64,000 bases of DNA from Streptomyces olivoverticillatus (GTDB lineage Bacteria > Actinomycetota > Actinomycetes > Streptomycetales > Streptomycetaceae): contig NZ_JACHJH010000004.1 of assembly GCF_014203555.1 (NCBI RefSeq), positions 124,001 through 188,000 of the forward strand, written 5' to 3'. Shown piece after piece: positions 32,582-40,648 of the stretch. The first letter of the stretch is position 1. Each line of letters starts with the position of its first letter. The notes below the pieces were generated by a model. That model ran no database searches. It was not told where the DNA came from and worked only from the letters and a program-made list of their open reading frames with translations. The translations under genes and the position numbers were made by a program.

Positions 32582-33292
32582 TCAGCTCTGGTCAGCCGAC
32601 GCCCACACCGTCCCCGCCACGGCCTCCTCGTCGACGCGACGCAGCAGCGCCTCGTCGATCTCCGACAGCGAGCCGGCCAGGTGCCGCACGCCCGCGGCAC
32701 GCATCGCCTCGCGCTGGAAGCCGTGCGGGAATCCGGAGGGGTGGCCGATGAAGGCCACGCCCAGGTCACGGGCGGCCTCGGCGACCCGGGCCACGTCGTC
32801 GACGAAGAGCGCCTCGTCGGGGCGGAGCCCGAAGACATCCTCGGTGATCTCCGCGACGCCCGGCCGGAAGTCATTGGTGCACACATAGCCGGGACCGTCG
32901 AAGAGGTCCGCGTGCTCGCCCAGGAACCGGGTGAAGTGCGAGGCGTCCAGGCCGCCGTAGCAGACCGTGCGCAGCCCGAGAGCGCGCAGCCGGTGCAGCA
33001 GCTCCACCGCGCCGTCGAGCAGTCGGACCGGGTCGCGGCGCAGATGGGCGGCGCGCTCCTCGAAGTAGGTCTCCAGCACCTGCTGCGGCGTCCAGTCCAC
33101 GCCCGCCGCCTCGCCGAGCGCCTTTGCGGCGATGAGCTGCGGCTGGGAAAAGACCGCCCGTTCGATGTCGGCGGTGTACCGGCCGCCCCGGCTGGTCACG
33201 AAGTGGTGGATCACCGGGCTGAACGTGTCATTGAGAAGAACGCCGTCGATATTGACGGCTGCCAGCCGTATGCGGCGCAGCTGCCCGGCCAC
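32582..33292 (-). CDS. HAD-like hydrolase homolog with Asn at the nucleophile position
   Basis: The 236-residue protein has HAD motif IV (ALFVDDV) and the general HAD layout. Motif I reads NIDGV (Asn14-x-Asp16), where phosphatases have DxDGT. The nucleophile Asp is thus replaced by Asn. A phosphatase step exists in A-factor-type pathways, and the gene is divergent from the synthase gene. The GTG at 33292 follows GGAGGT with good spacing; the longer frame to 33421 is unlikely. Confidence 0.8.
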   Translation of the reverse strand: MAGQLRRIRLAAVNIDGVLLNDTFSPVIHHFVTSRGGRYTADIERAVFSQPQLIAAKALGEAAGVDWTPQQVLETYFEERAAHLRRDPVRLLDGAVELLHRLRALGLRTVCYGGLDASHFTRFLGEHADLFDGPGYVCTNDFRPGVAEITEDVFGLRPDEALFVDDVARVAEAARDLGVAFIGHPSGFPHGFQREAMRAAGVRHLAGSLSEIDEALLRRVDEEAVAGTVWASADQS

Positions 33293-33513
33293 TTGGACCT
33301 CCACTGTCGGGGTTAACGACGGAATGTTCTCCCGGTACGGACCAACTGCGAGAGGTGAGTCACATCCGAGCCGATTGGCCGTCAACCAGCTTGTACCTTG
33401 GCCATGAAGGGCGTTGACCACGGGAACGGTAACACTCTCGGAATATCGGGTTAGTCCGCATCTTAACTATGAGCGCCAACCTGCCGGGCCGCTCAGTGAC
33501 CTGAGGGGGAAAC

Positions 33514-34482
33514 ATGTCCGGGGCCGCCTCCGCTCCCTCGCCCTTAGTACCCGCCTTACCCCGGCTGACCACCACCGTTCCCCGCGAGTACGTCCACCGG
33601 GCCGCGGTCGCCGAAGTTCTGCTGACCGGCTGGCGCAGACAGGCAGAGGATCGATTCCGGGTCACTGCGCAATGGCCTCGCGGCCACAGCTTCTTCACCC
33701 CCCTTCAGGGCTTACGCCACGATCCGATGCTGGTGGCCGAGACCGTACGGCAGATCGGATCTCTTCTGGCCCATGCGGAATTCGACGTACCGCTGGGCTA
33801 TCAGTTCCTTATGTGGCACTTGGACTACTCGGTCGTCGCGGAACGGCTCGTCCTCGGCGACGCCCCCGCCGAGCTCGAACTCGACGTGGTCTGCTCCCAC
33901 GTCCGGCGCCGCGGCGGAATGCTGGCCGCGATGCGCTACGAGGTCGTCATACGCCGCGACGGCGAGGTCGCCGCGACCGGCAGCGCCTCCTACACCTGCA
34001 CCTCGCCGGAGGTCTACAGGCGGCTGCGCGGCCCGCTGCCACCCGGCCCGCCGGCCCCGCTCGGCGCCCCGGTGCCGCCCCGGGCGGTCGGCCGCCTCTC
34101 CCCCTTCGACGTGGTCCTCTCCGCGGAGGCCGAGGGCGGCCCCGGCCGCTGGCTGATCCGCGCCGACCAGCGGCACCCGATCCTCTTCGACCATCCCGTC
34201 GACCACATCCCCGGCATGGTGCTGCTGGAGGCCGCCCGGCAGGCGGCATGCGCCCTCGCGCCGTACCCGGCGATCTCCCCCACCGCCCTCACGGGCACCT
34301 TCCGCCGCTACGCCGAGCTCACCAGCCCCTGCCGCATAGAGGCCGAGCGCGACGAAGAGGACGCCTCGGGCTCCTGGGTCACCCGCGTCAACGGCCACCA
34401 GGACGGCGAACTGCTCTTCACCTGTTCGGTGACGGCCCTGGGCCACACCGCCTCCCCTGCCGACCCGTCCGGGTACTGCTGA
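33514..34482 (+). CDS. AfsA/ScbA-type gamma-butyrolactone synthase, three TTA codons
   Basis: The 322-residue protein has the two tandem hot-dog-like AfsA repeats (RRAAVAEVLLTGW, HPILFDHPVDHIPGMVLLEAARQA). This family condenses dihydroxyacetone phosphate with a beta-keto acyl-ACP in butyrolactone autoregulator synthesis. TTA leucine codons occur at 33544, 33556 and 33712, so translation should depend on the bldA tRNA. Few other TTA codons were noticed in the window. It is divergent from the HAD-like gene across 221 bp. Confidence 0.92.
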   Translation: MSGAASAPSPLVPALPRLTTTVPREYVHRAAVAEVLLTGWRRQAEDRFRVTAQWPRGHSFFTPLQGLRHDPMLVAETVRQIGSLLAHAEFDVPLGYQFLMWHLDYSVVAERLVLGDAPAELELDVVCSHVRRRGGMLAAMRYEVVIRRDGEVAATGSASYTCTSPEVYRRLRGPLPPGPPAPLGAPVPPRAVGRLSPFDVVLSAEAEGGPGRWLIRADQRHPILFDHPVDHIPGMVLLEAARQAACALAPYPAISPTALTGTFRRYAELTSPCRIEAERDEEDASGSWVTRVNGHQDGELLFTCSVTALGHTASPADPSGYC

Positions 34483-34578
34483 CGCGATTGCTCCGCCGCT
34501 GCCCCGTCCCCTCGATTAGGGTTCGTGGCTGCGAGTCGTCGAGCCGCCCCGCCACCGAGCCGAGGGAGCGCCCGCGGG

Positions 34579-35646
34579 ATGAGTCTCAGCCTCACCGGAA
34601 CCGCGTTCTTCGCACTGCTCATCGCGGCCTGTGTACTGGCCGTCGTGGCCGCGCTGCTGCTCTGGCCCAAGATCCCGGGGCCGCGTCCGGTGCGCTGGCT
34701 GGGCCGGATCGCGCTGATCGGGCTGTGCCAGGCGACCGCGATCTGCGTCGTCGCGGTGTGGATCAACAGCAGCTACGGTCTCTACGCCTCCTGGAGCGAC
34801 CTGTTCGGGCGGACCGGTGACACGGGCCCGGTCGCGATGCCCGGACCGCCCGCCCAGCGCGCGAAGTTCACCCGGGGGGACAACGGCATAAGGGAGACGT
34901 ACTTCCGCGGGTCCCGCTCCAAGCTCTCCGGCCAGGTGATGGTCTGGACCCCGCCGCAGTACGACGAACCCGCCTACCGCCACACCGCCTTCCCCGTGGT
35001 CCTGCTGCTGCACGGCGTGCCCGGCTCGCCGCAGTCGTGGATGGAGCAGGGCAAGATGCCGGGGGCCTACGAGCGGCTGCTCAAGGCGGGCGGCACCCGC
35101 CCCTTCATCCTGGCCGTCCCCATCATCAACCCCGGCGGGGTGGACACAGACTGCTCCGACGTCCGCGACCGCAAGGTGGCCACCTGGCTCGCCTCGGACG
35201 TCCCCGAGCTCGTCCGCAGCCACTTCCGCACCGGGCGGGCGCCGCACTCCTGGGGGGTGCTCGGCATCTCCACGGGCGGCTTCTGCGCAGTGAAGCTGCC
35301 CTTGCAGTACCCCAAGGTCTTCGGCGCGGGCGTCGGCCTGGACCCGGACCCCCTCGACGGGACCGGGAGCACGCTCAGCGACCCCGAGCTGCGCAGACGC
35401 AACAGCCCGACGCGGCTGGTGCGGGATTCCAAGGCCGACGTCGGGCTGTTCCTCGCCACGTCCCGCCAGGACCGGGTCAGCCCGCCGCGCTACATCGAGG
35501 AATTCCAGCGGGAGGCGGCGGGCAGCAGGGTCCGGCTCAAGACGATGCTGCTGGCCACGGGCGGGCACAACTACGGCACATGGATCACGCTGTATCCGGC
35601 GGCCTTCGGCTGGCTGGGCGAGGAGTTGGGCGAAGGGCCGGGGTGA
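34579..35646 (+). CDS. Membrane-anchored esterase (antigen 85/esterase D fold)
   Basis: The 355-residue protein has two N-terminal membrane helices followed by an extracytoplasmic alpha/beta-hydrolase domain. The nucleophile is Ser231 in GISTGG and the catalytic His lies in GGHNYGTW. The region 'NSSYGLYASWSDLFGR' after the second helix is shared with the convergent paralog. Relatives include mycolyltransferase-like esterases; the substrate is unknown. The ATG at 34579 has a GAGGGAG site. Confidence 0.85.
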   Translation: MSLSLTGTAFFALLIAACVLAVVAALLLWPKIPGPRPVRWLGRIALIGLCQATAICVVAVWINSSYGLYASWSDLFGRTGDTGPVAMPGPPAQRAKFTRGDNGIRETYFRGSRSKLSGQVMVWTPPQYDEPAYRHTAFPVVLLLHGVPGSPQSWMEQGKMPGAYERLLKAGGTRPFILAVPIINPGGVDTDCSDVRDRKVATWLASDVPELVRSHFRTGRAPHSWGVLGISTGGFCAVKLPLQYPKVFGAGVGLDPDPLDGTGSTLSDPELRRRNSPTRLVRDSKADVGLFLATSRQDRVSPPRYIEEFQREAAGSRVRLKTMLLATGGHNYGTWITLYPAAFGWLGEELGEGPG

Positions 35647-35659
35647 TCAGCGGGGGTGA

Positions 35660-36976
35660 TCAGCCGTCCTGGCCGTCGTCCCCGGAATTCTGCTTTTCCT
35701 CCTCGGCCTTCTTCTGCTCCTCGGCCTTTTTCTGCTCGTCGGCTTTCTTCTGCTCGTCGGCCTTTTTCTGGTCCTCGGCCGGCTTGGACGTGTCCTGCTT
35801 GTCCTGGGTGTCCTGCGGGAAGGTGAGCTGCTGGCTCATCCACTCCAGCACCGGGCCGATTTCCCGGCGCCAGGTGGTGAAGTGGTGACTGCCTTCCGGA
35901 AGAATGATCGAGGAGGCGGTCATGGGCTGCTTGACGGCCTTGAGGAATTTCTCCGTCTCGCCGTAGTTCTTCTCGCCCTTCTTGCTGCTGGTCACCAGCA
36001 CCGAAACCCTCGGCACGGGCATGTTCTGCAGCCGCCAGATCAGATCGTGCTCGTGCTGCTTCTGCTTGGCGTCCGGGCCGGAGCCGAAGAGATTGCCGGT
36101 GGTCAGGTCGTTGCCCACCTTGTAGTCGCCGGAGAGGGCCGCCGCCGCGGGGTAGACGTTCGGCTCGCGCATCGCCAGCTGCAGGGCGCAGGTGCCGCCC
36201 GAGGAGTAGCCGAGGACGCCCCAGGCGCTCGGGTCGTGGCCGACGCGGTAGGTGCTCCTGAGCGCGTCGGGCAGGTCCTTGGCGAAGAAGGTCTCCGCCT
36301 GCGGCCCGTCGGGCACGTCCACGCACTCGGTGTCGCGCGGCGGCGCGATCGTCGGCCGGACCATCACGATGATCGTCGGCTGCATCTTGTTCTCCGAGAG
36401 CAGCTTCCCCGCCGTCTGCGGCACCTGGAGGTGCTGGGCGAGGTTCATGATGCCGCCGGGGTACCCGCTGATGACCACCATCACGGGGAAGCGGTGGCGC
36501 TCGTACTGCTTCTGGAAGTACTGCGGCGGGAGATAGACGAATGCCGGGTTGATGGCCCGGGAGCGCTGGCCGATGATGCGGACGGACTGGACCTTGCCCT
36601 CCTTGTCGGCCGGGCCCCGGGGAATTCCGCCGACCTTGTCGAGCCCCTGCGGCCCTGCGGGCTGCACCAGCCCGTCCTTCGTCGCCCCGACCGTGGCGTA
36701 CGGCCCGCTGCTGCCGATCTCGTTCACATTGACCGGCGCCTTGTCGACCCGGCCGAACAGCTGGTTCCAGGTTCCGTAGAACTCGAAGCTGGAATTCACC
36801 GCCAGGGCCAGCGCCGCGATGATCGACAGCTGGGTCGCCGCGATGGAGCCCAGCCTGCCCAGCACCGGCAGCCAGCCGCGCCCGGCCAGGCGCGGCCAAA
36901 CCCATACCGTGAGTCCCACGCACAACACGGCGGCAAAAACCACCGTGTACAAGAGTGACCGGCTGGTCAGGCCCAT
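35660..36976 (-). CDS. Membrane-anchored esterase with Lys/Glu/Gln-rich repeat tail
   Basis: The 438-residue paralog of the preceding esterase has the same two-helix membrane anchor and 'NSSFEFYGTWNQLFGR'. The nucleophile Ser is in GYSSGG (near residue 258) and the His in GSHHFTTW. It differs in a highly charged tail with about four copies of KKADEQ/KKAEEQ. The two genes converge with 13 bp between stops, an inverted duplication. Confidence 0.85.
   Translation of the reverse strand: MGLTSRSLLYTVVFAAVLCVGLTVWVWPRLAGRGWLPVLGRLGSIAATQLSIIAALALAVNSSFEFYGTWNQLFGRVDKAPVNVNEIGSSGPYATVGATKDGLVQPAGPQGLDKVGGIPRGPADKEGKVQSVRIIGQRSRAINPAFVYLPPQYFQKQYERHRFPVMVVISGYPGGIMNLAQHLQVPQTAGKLLSENKMQPTIIVMVRPTIAPPRDTECVDVPDGPQAETFFAKDLPDALRSTYRVGHDPSAWGVLGYSSGGTCALQLAMREPNVYPAAAALSGDYKVGNDLTTGNLFGSGPDAKQKQHEHDLIWRLQNMPVPRVSVLVTSSKKGEKNYGETEKFLKAVKQPMTASSIILPEGSHHFTTWRREIGPVLEWMSQQLTFPQDTQDKQDTSKPAEDQKKADEQKKADEQKKAEEQKKAEEEKQNSGDDGQDG
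35702..35780 (-). repeat. 21-bp tandem repeats coding (K)KADEQK
   Basis: About four 21-base units in the 3' part of the esterase gene encode the KADEQKK-type heptads, a likely coiled or extended charged tail prone to copy-number change. Confidence 0.7.
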
Positions 36977-37279
36977 GTGCCTCTCAACTCCCTGCCCCCG
37001 TGGTGGGTACTCGTGTTCGGTCCGGTAAAGCTCACCGGTAAAGAGGCGGGAACACGCGGACAGGGTTGCCCGGCAGCCGTTTATTGGGCTGCTCTTGTCC
37101 TGCCCGTGCCCTGCGCTTCTCCAGGCGTTACGGGCATGGAAACGGATGTCGGTAACGCACGGCCGACGGCAAGGTGGAGGCTGGCCGAACGTCCCCTTCC
37201 GCTGGATGGTGGGAGGACGGCCTCCTCACTGGGGGATCCGACCGGCGGTGGCCGGGGGAGGCCGGCGGAGGTGAGCGGC
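36977..37279. other. Divergent intergenic region, no gene seen
   Basis: These 303 bp between the esterase and carotenoid oxygenase starts hold two copies of CCGGTAAAG (near 37025 and 37040) and no recognisable gene. The promoters of both flanking genes must lie here. Confidence 0.5.
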
Positions 37280-38653
37280 ATGACCGACCGGCGTGCGTAC
37301 GACCGCACCGACCACACCAACCCCTTTCTCAGCGGCCTCTTCGCGCCCGTCCACGACGAGGTCACCGCGCTCGACCTGCCCGTCACCGGCCACCTTCCCT
37401 CCCGCCTGCGCGGCCGCTACCTGCGCAACGGCCCCAACCCCCTGCACGTGGAGGACATCTCGGCGTACCACTGGTTCGGCGGCGAGGGCATGATCCACGG
37501 TGTCCGGCTGCGCGACGGCCGCGCCGAGTGGTACCGCAACCGCTGGGTGCGCAGCGACGCCGTCGCCGGGCGGCTGGGCGAGAAGCTGCTGCACGGGCCG
37601 CGCCACCTGGGCATGGACTTCGCGCCCAACACCCATGTGCAGTTCTTCGCCGGGCACTACCTGGCGCTCGTCGAAGGCGGCTCGCTTCCCTACGAGCTCG
37701 ATCCCGAGCTGTTCACCGTCGGCCCCTTCGACTTCCACGGCACACTGCCCGGCGGTCTGTCCGCGCACACGGTCCTCGACCCGCACAGCGGCGAGCTGCA
37801 CGCCGTCTCGTACTGCTGGGCCTGGCCGTACGTGCAGTACGTCGTCGCGGGCACCGATGGCTGTGTGCGCCGGCACGTCGACATCCCCGTGCGGGGGCGG
37901 CCGATGATGCACGACTTCTCGCTCACCGAGCACTACGTGCTGCTGTACGACCTGCCGGTCGTCTTCACCGGCCGCACCGGCGACGGCTTCCCCTACGCCT
38001 GGGATCCCGGGCGGCCCGCCCGGCTGGGGGTGCTGCCGCGCGAGGGCGGTGCGCAGGAGGTGCGCTGGCTGGACATCGACCCCTGTTTCGTCTTCCACCC
38101 CATGAACGCCTACGAGCACGGCGGCCGCTTCATCACCGTCCATCTCGTCCGCTACGAGCGCCTCTTCGACGGCGAACGGCCCGGCCCCGACGACCACCCC
38201 GCCCACTTGGAGCGCTGGACCGTCGACCTGGCCGCCGGAACGGTCCGGCGGCAGCAGCTGGACGACCGGCCGGTGGAGTTCCCGCGCACCGATCCGCGGC
38301 GGCTGACCGGGCCGCACCGCTACGGCTACGCGATGCGGGCCCGCGAGCACGCGGGGGACGAGGGCGCTTACGGCGCCGGGCTCGTCAAGTACGACCTGGA
38401 GCGCGGCACGAGCACGGAGTTCGCCGTGGGGCCGGGCGGTGACGTGGGGGAGGGCGTCTTCGTCCCGGCGGGACCGGGCGCGGGGGAGGACGAGGGGTGG
38501 GTACTGGCCTTCGCCTACGACCCGTTGCGCGAGGCGACGGACCTGCTGGTGCTGGCGGCCCAGGACTTCGGGGGCGAGCCGGTGGCCCGGGTGCACCTTC
38601 CGGTGCGGGTGCCGCTGGGATTCCACGGAAACTGGATTCCGGACCTTCCCTGA
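37280..38653 (+). CDS. Carotenoid cleavage oxygenase family protein
   Basis: The 457-residue protein is a seven-bladed propeller of the RPE65/lignostilbene-dioxygenase family. Its four iron-binding His candidates lie in LSAHTVLD, MMHDFSLTEHY, FHPMNAYEH and GFHGNWIPD. It begins with LRGRYLRNGPNPLH. It would cleave a double bond of a carotenoid or stilbene with O2 and Fe(II). No carotenoid biosynthesis gene is in the window. The ATG follows GGAGGTG. Confidence 0.93.
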   Translation: MTDRRAYDRTDHTNPFLSGLFAPVHDEVTALDLPVTGHLPSRLRGRYLRNGPNPLHVEDISAYHWFGGEGMIHGVRLRDGRAEWYRNRWVRSDAVAGRLGEKLLHGPRHLGMDFAPNTHVQFFAGHYLALVEGGSLPYELDPELFTVGPFDFHGTLPGGLSAHTVLDPHSGELHAVSYCWAWPYVQYVVAGTDGCVRRHVDIPVRGRPMMHDFSLTEHYVLLYDLPVVFTGRTGDGFPYAWDPGRPARLGVLPREGGAQEVRWLDIDPCFVFHPMNAYEHGGRFITVHLVRYERLFDGERPGPDDHPAHLERWTVDLAAGTVRRQQLDDRPVEFPRTDPRRLTGPHRYGYAMRAREHAGDEGAYGAGLVKYDLERGTSTEFAVGPGGDVGEGVFVPAGPGAGEDEGWVLAFAYDPLREATDLLVLAAQDFGGEPVARVHLPVRVPLGFHGNWIPDLP

Positions 38654-38783
38654 GACGCGCCTGGGTGTGAACGTACTGGACAGGACTTGACAGCTATAGC
38701 CTTACGTAGCGTCAGGCCCGGGGACTTTTCCCCGCACCACGGACATTTCACTCGCACCCGAGATACATGAAGGACCTCTCCCC

Positions 38784-39890
38784 ATGGGCATTCGGAGTCT
38801 GCTGCGGAACGCGTTCGGCCGGTCCAGGACAGCCACCGGGCGCGACGAACCAGGCCTGCCACAGCAGAATGCGGGGCCCGACGGCACCGCCGAACCGGCC
38901 AAGGCCGCCGTGACCGTCCCCGCCCAGCCGACCCCCGGCAGCGAGGAGCGCATCGGCGAGCGCATCCCCGACCCCGGCCCGCTCGGCCCCATCCCCTCAC
39001 CCCCCTCGCCGCGCCCCGAACCGGTCCCTGAGCCCGAGCCGGCACCGACACCGATGCCCAAGCCCAAGCCGGTCCCCGAGCCGGAGCCGGTCCCCGAGCC
39101 GGGCCCCGACCCCGTCCCCGAGCCCGCCCCGGGCCCGGACCCGGAGCCCGCACCGGCCATGGCCGCCCCCGCCCCGGCCGTCAGCCTGGAGAAGGTGCAG
39201 GGGAGCGCCCCGGCGCTGGTGAGCCTGTACAAGTCGGCGGGCGCCTCGCTGGCCAAGCAGGGCCTGGCCGGGCAGCGCGCCGCCGTCTACCTGGTGCTCG
39301 ACCGCTCCGGCTCGATGCGCCCGTACTACAAGGACGGCACGGTCCAGCACCTGGCCGAGCAGGCCCTGGGCCTCGCGGCCAACCTCGACGACGACGGCGT
39401 CGTCCCCGTCGTCTTCTTCTCCACCGACGTCGACGGCACCGCCGAACTCGGCCTCGACGCCTATGAAGGACGCATCCAGGAGCTCCACGAGTCCTACGGG
39501 CACATGGGGCGCACCAATTACCACTGGGCCATCAACGCCGTCGTCGACCACTACAAGAACTCCGGCGCCACCGACCCCGCCTTCGTCATCTTCCAGACCG
39601 ACGGCGCCCCCTACAGCAAGCCCGCCGCCGAAAAGGCGCTCTGCGAGGCCGCCAAGCTGCCGATCTTCTGGCAGTTCGTCGGCTTCGGCGACCCGGAGGG
39701 CAAGGGCTTCGACTTCCTCCGCAAGCTCGACGAGCTGCCCGTCCCGGACAAGCGGGTCGTCGACAACGCGGGCTTCTTCCACGCCGGCAAGGAGCCGCGG
39801 CTGCTCGCCGACGAGGAGCTCTACAAGGAACTCATGGTCGAGTTCCCCGAGTGGCTCGCCGAGGCCCGCGCCGCCGGGATCGTCGACTAG
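38784..39890 (+). CDS. VWA-domain protein (TerY/tellurium-resistance-like)
   Basis: The 368-residue protein starts with a Pro/Glu-rich disordered half (PEPEPVPEP-type repeats, about residues 70-130). A VWA domain follows with the MIDAS motif DRSGSM, the Thr in GRTNYHWAI and an Asp in FQTDGAP. The wording (YKDGTVQHLAEQALGLA, EFPEWLAEARAAG) is that of TerF/TerY-type 'toxic cation/stress' VWA proteins. No other ter genes are adjacent. Confidence 0.88.
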   Translation: MGIRSLLRNAFGRSRTATGRDEPGLPQQNAGPDGTAEPAKAAVTVPAQPTPGSEERIGERIPDPGPLGPIPSPPSPRPEPVPEPEPAPTPMPKPKPVPEPEPVPEPGPDPVPEPAPGPDPEPAPAMAAPAPAVSLEKVQGSAPALVSLYKSAGASLAKQGLAGQRAAVYLVLDRSGSMRPYYKDGTVQHLAEQALGLAANLDDDGVVPVVFFSTDVDGTAELGLDAYEGRIQELHESYGHMGRTNYHWAINAVVDHYKNSGATDPAFVIFQTDGAPYSKPAAEKALCEAAKLPIFWQFVGFGDPEGKGFDFLRKLDELPVPDKRVVDNAGFFHAGKEPRLLADEELYKELMVEFPEWLAEARAAGIVD

Positions 39891-39914
39891 CGCAGCCGCC
39901 CCGCCGAACCACAC

Positions 39915-39951
39915 CGAAGAGGCCGCCCCGATGCCCGGGGCGGCCTCTTCG
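39915..39951. terminator. Hairpin terminator after the VWA gene
   Basis: A 16-bp perfect stem (CGAAGAGGCCGCCCCG / CGGGGCGGCCTCTTCG) with a five-base loop lies 24 bp after the stop codon. Confidence 0.9.
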
Positions 39952-40059
39952 CCGTCCACCCTCGCCCGCCTGTACGGAGTTGGCGCAGGCGTCCAGATGC
40001 AACTCTGCGTAATCGAGCGGCGGGTGATCAGGTCGCGTCTGAGTGGGCATCGTTAAGAC

Positions 40060-40296
40060 GTGAGCAACGACATTCCCCCCTCGGTACCCGCTGTTCCCAG
40101 GCTCGGCAGCTATGCCGTCGACACCCGCACCGGCCGCCTCGGCCAAGTCATGGACCACCACGCCGGTTACGTACAGCTACGACCGCCGCGGGGCGGCCTG
40201 GAGTGGAACTGCCCGCCCGAGCACGCCCGCCCCGCGGCCGAGGCGCAGGCGGCAGAGGAGGCGGAGACGGAGGCCGCGAGCGGGTGGCGGCCGTGA
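40060..40296 (+). CDS. Small hypothetical protein (78 aa)
   Basis: A GTG-initiated protein (MSNDIPPSVPAVPRLGSYAV) has a small beta domain around DTRTGRLGQVMDHHAGYVQL and an Ala/Glu-rich tail. It is common in Streptomyces as the first of a coupled pair with the next gene. No function is known to me. The ribosome site is weak. Confidence 0.65.
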   Translation: MSNDIPPSVPAVPRLGSYAVDTRTGRLGQVMDHHAGYVQLRPPRGGLEWNCPPEHARPAAEAQAAEEAETEAASGWRP

Positions 40297-40529
40297 CCGC
40301 ACGGACCGTCTTCCTCTTCGGCACCTGGACGCTGCAGCCGGACAAGGAGCCCGACGCGGAGCCGATCACCTACGCCATGAAGTGCGCGGTGTGCGGGGAG
40401 ACCTCACCTACCTGGGAGGACTACGGAGTCGCGCAGAACTGGACGTTCACCCACGCCGGGCGCAATCCCACGCACCACACCTACCGCGAAGTGATCATCA
40501 GACCCTGGCGGGCGTGGATGCGGCGGTGA
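40293..40529 (+). CDS. Small hypothetical protein with Cys-x2-Cys (78 aa)
   Basis: It overlaps the preceding stop by GTGA. The 78-residue protein reads FLFGTWTLQPDKEPDAEP, MKCAVCGETS, NWTFTHAGRNPTHHTYRE, IIRPWRAWMRR. It contains a single CxxC plus several His, suggesting a small metal-binding fold. It resembles a widespread Streptomyces DUF family, but I cannot name it with certainty. Confidence 0.7.
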   Translation: MTARTVFLFGTWTLQPDKEPDAEPITYAMKCAVCGETSPTWEDYGVAQNWTFTHAGRNPTHHTYREVIIRPWRAWMRR

Positions 40530-40648
40530 ACATGAGGGCGCAGACATTGACGAGGCCGTCATAAAAGCAGCGCGGTTCCCCCCTTGGCCCTCGGATACGC
40601 TAAAGGTGCACGTAACCCATAGCGAACGCGACCAGGGAGCAGCCGGAA

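Noticed and set aside
35571-36923. 450-codon minus-strand frame overlapping the esterase
   Set aside because: The esterase frame (35660-36976) contains the GxSxG and His motifs; the other frame is low-complexity.
39000-39150. Possible CRISPR-like array in the CCGGAGCCGGTCCCCGAG repeats
   Set aside because: The repeats are short, irregular and in frame as PEPEPVPEP of the VWA protein.
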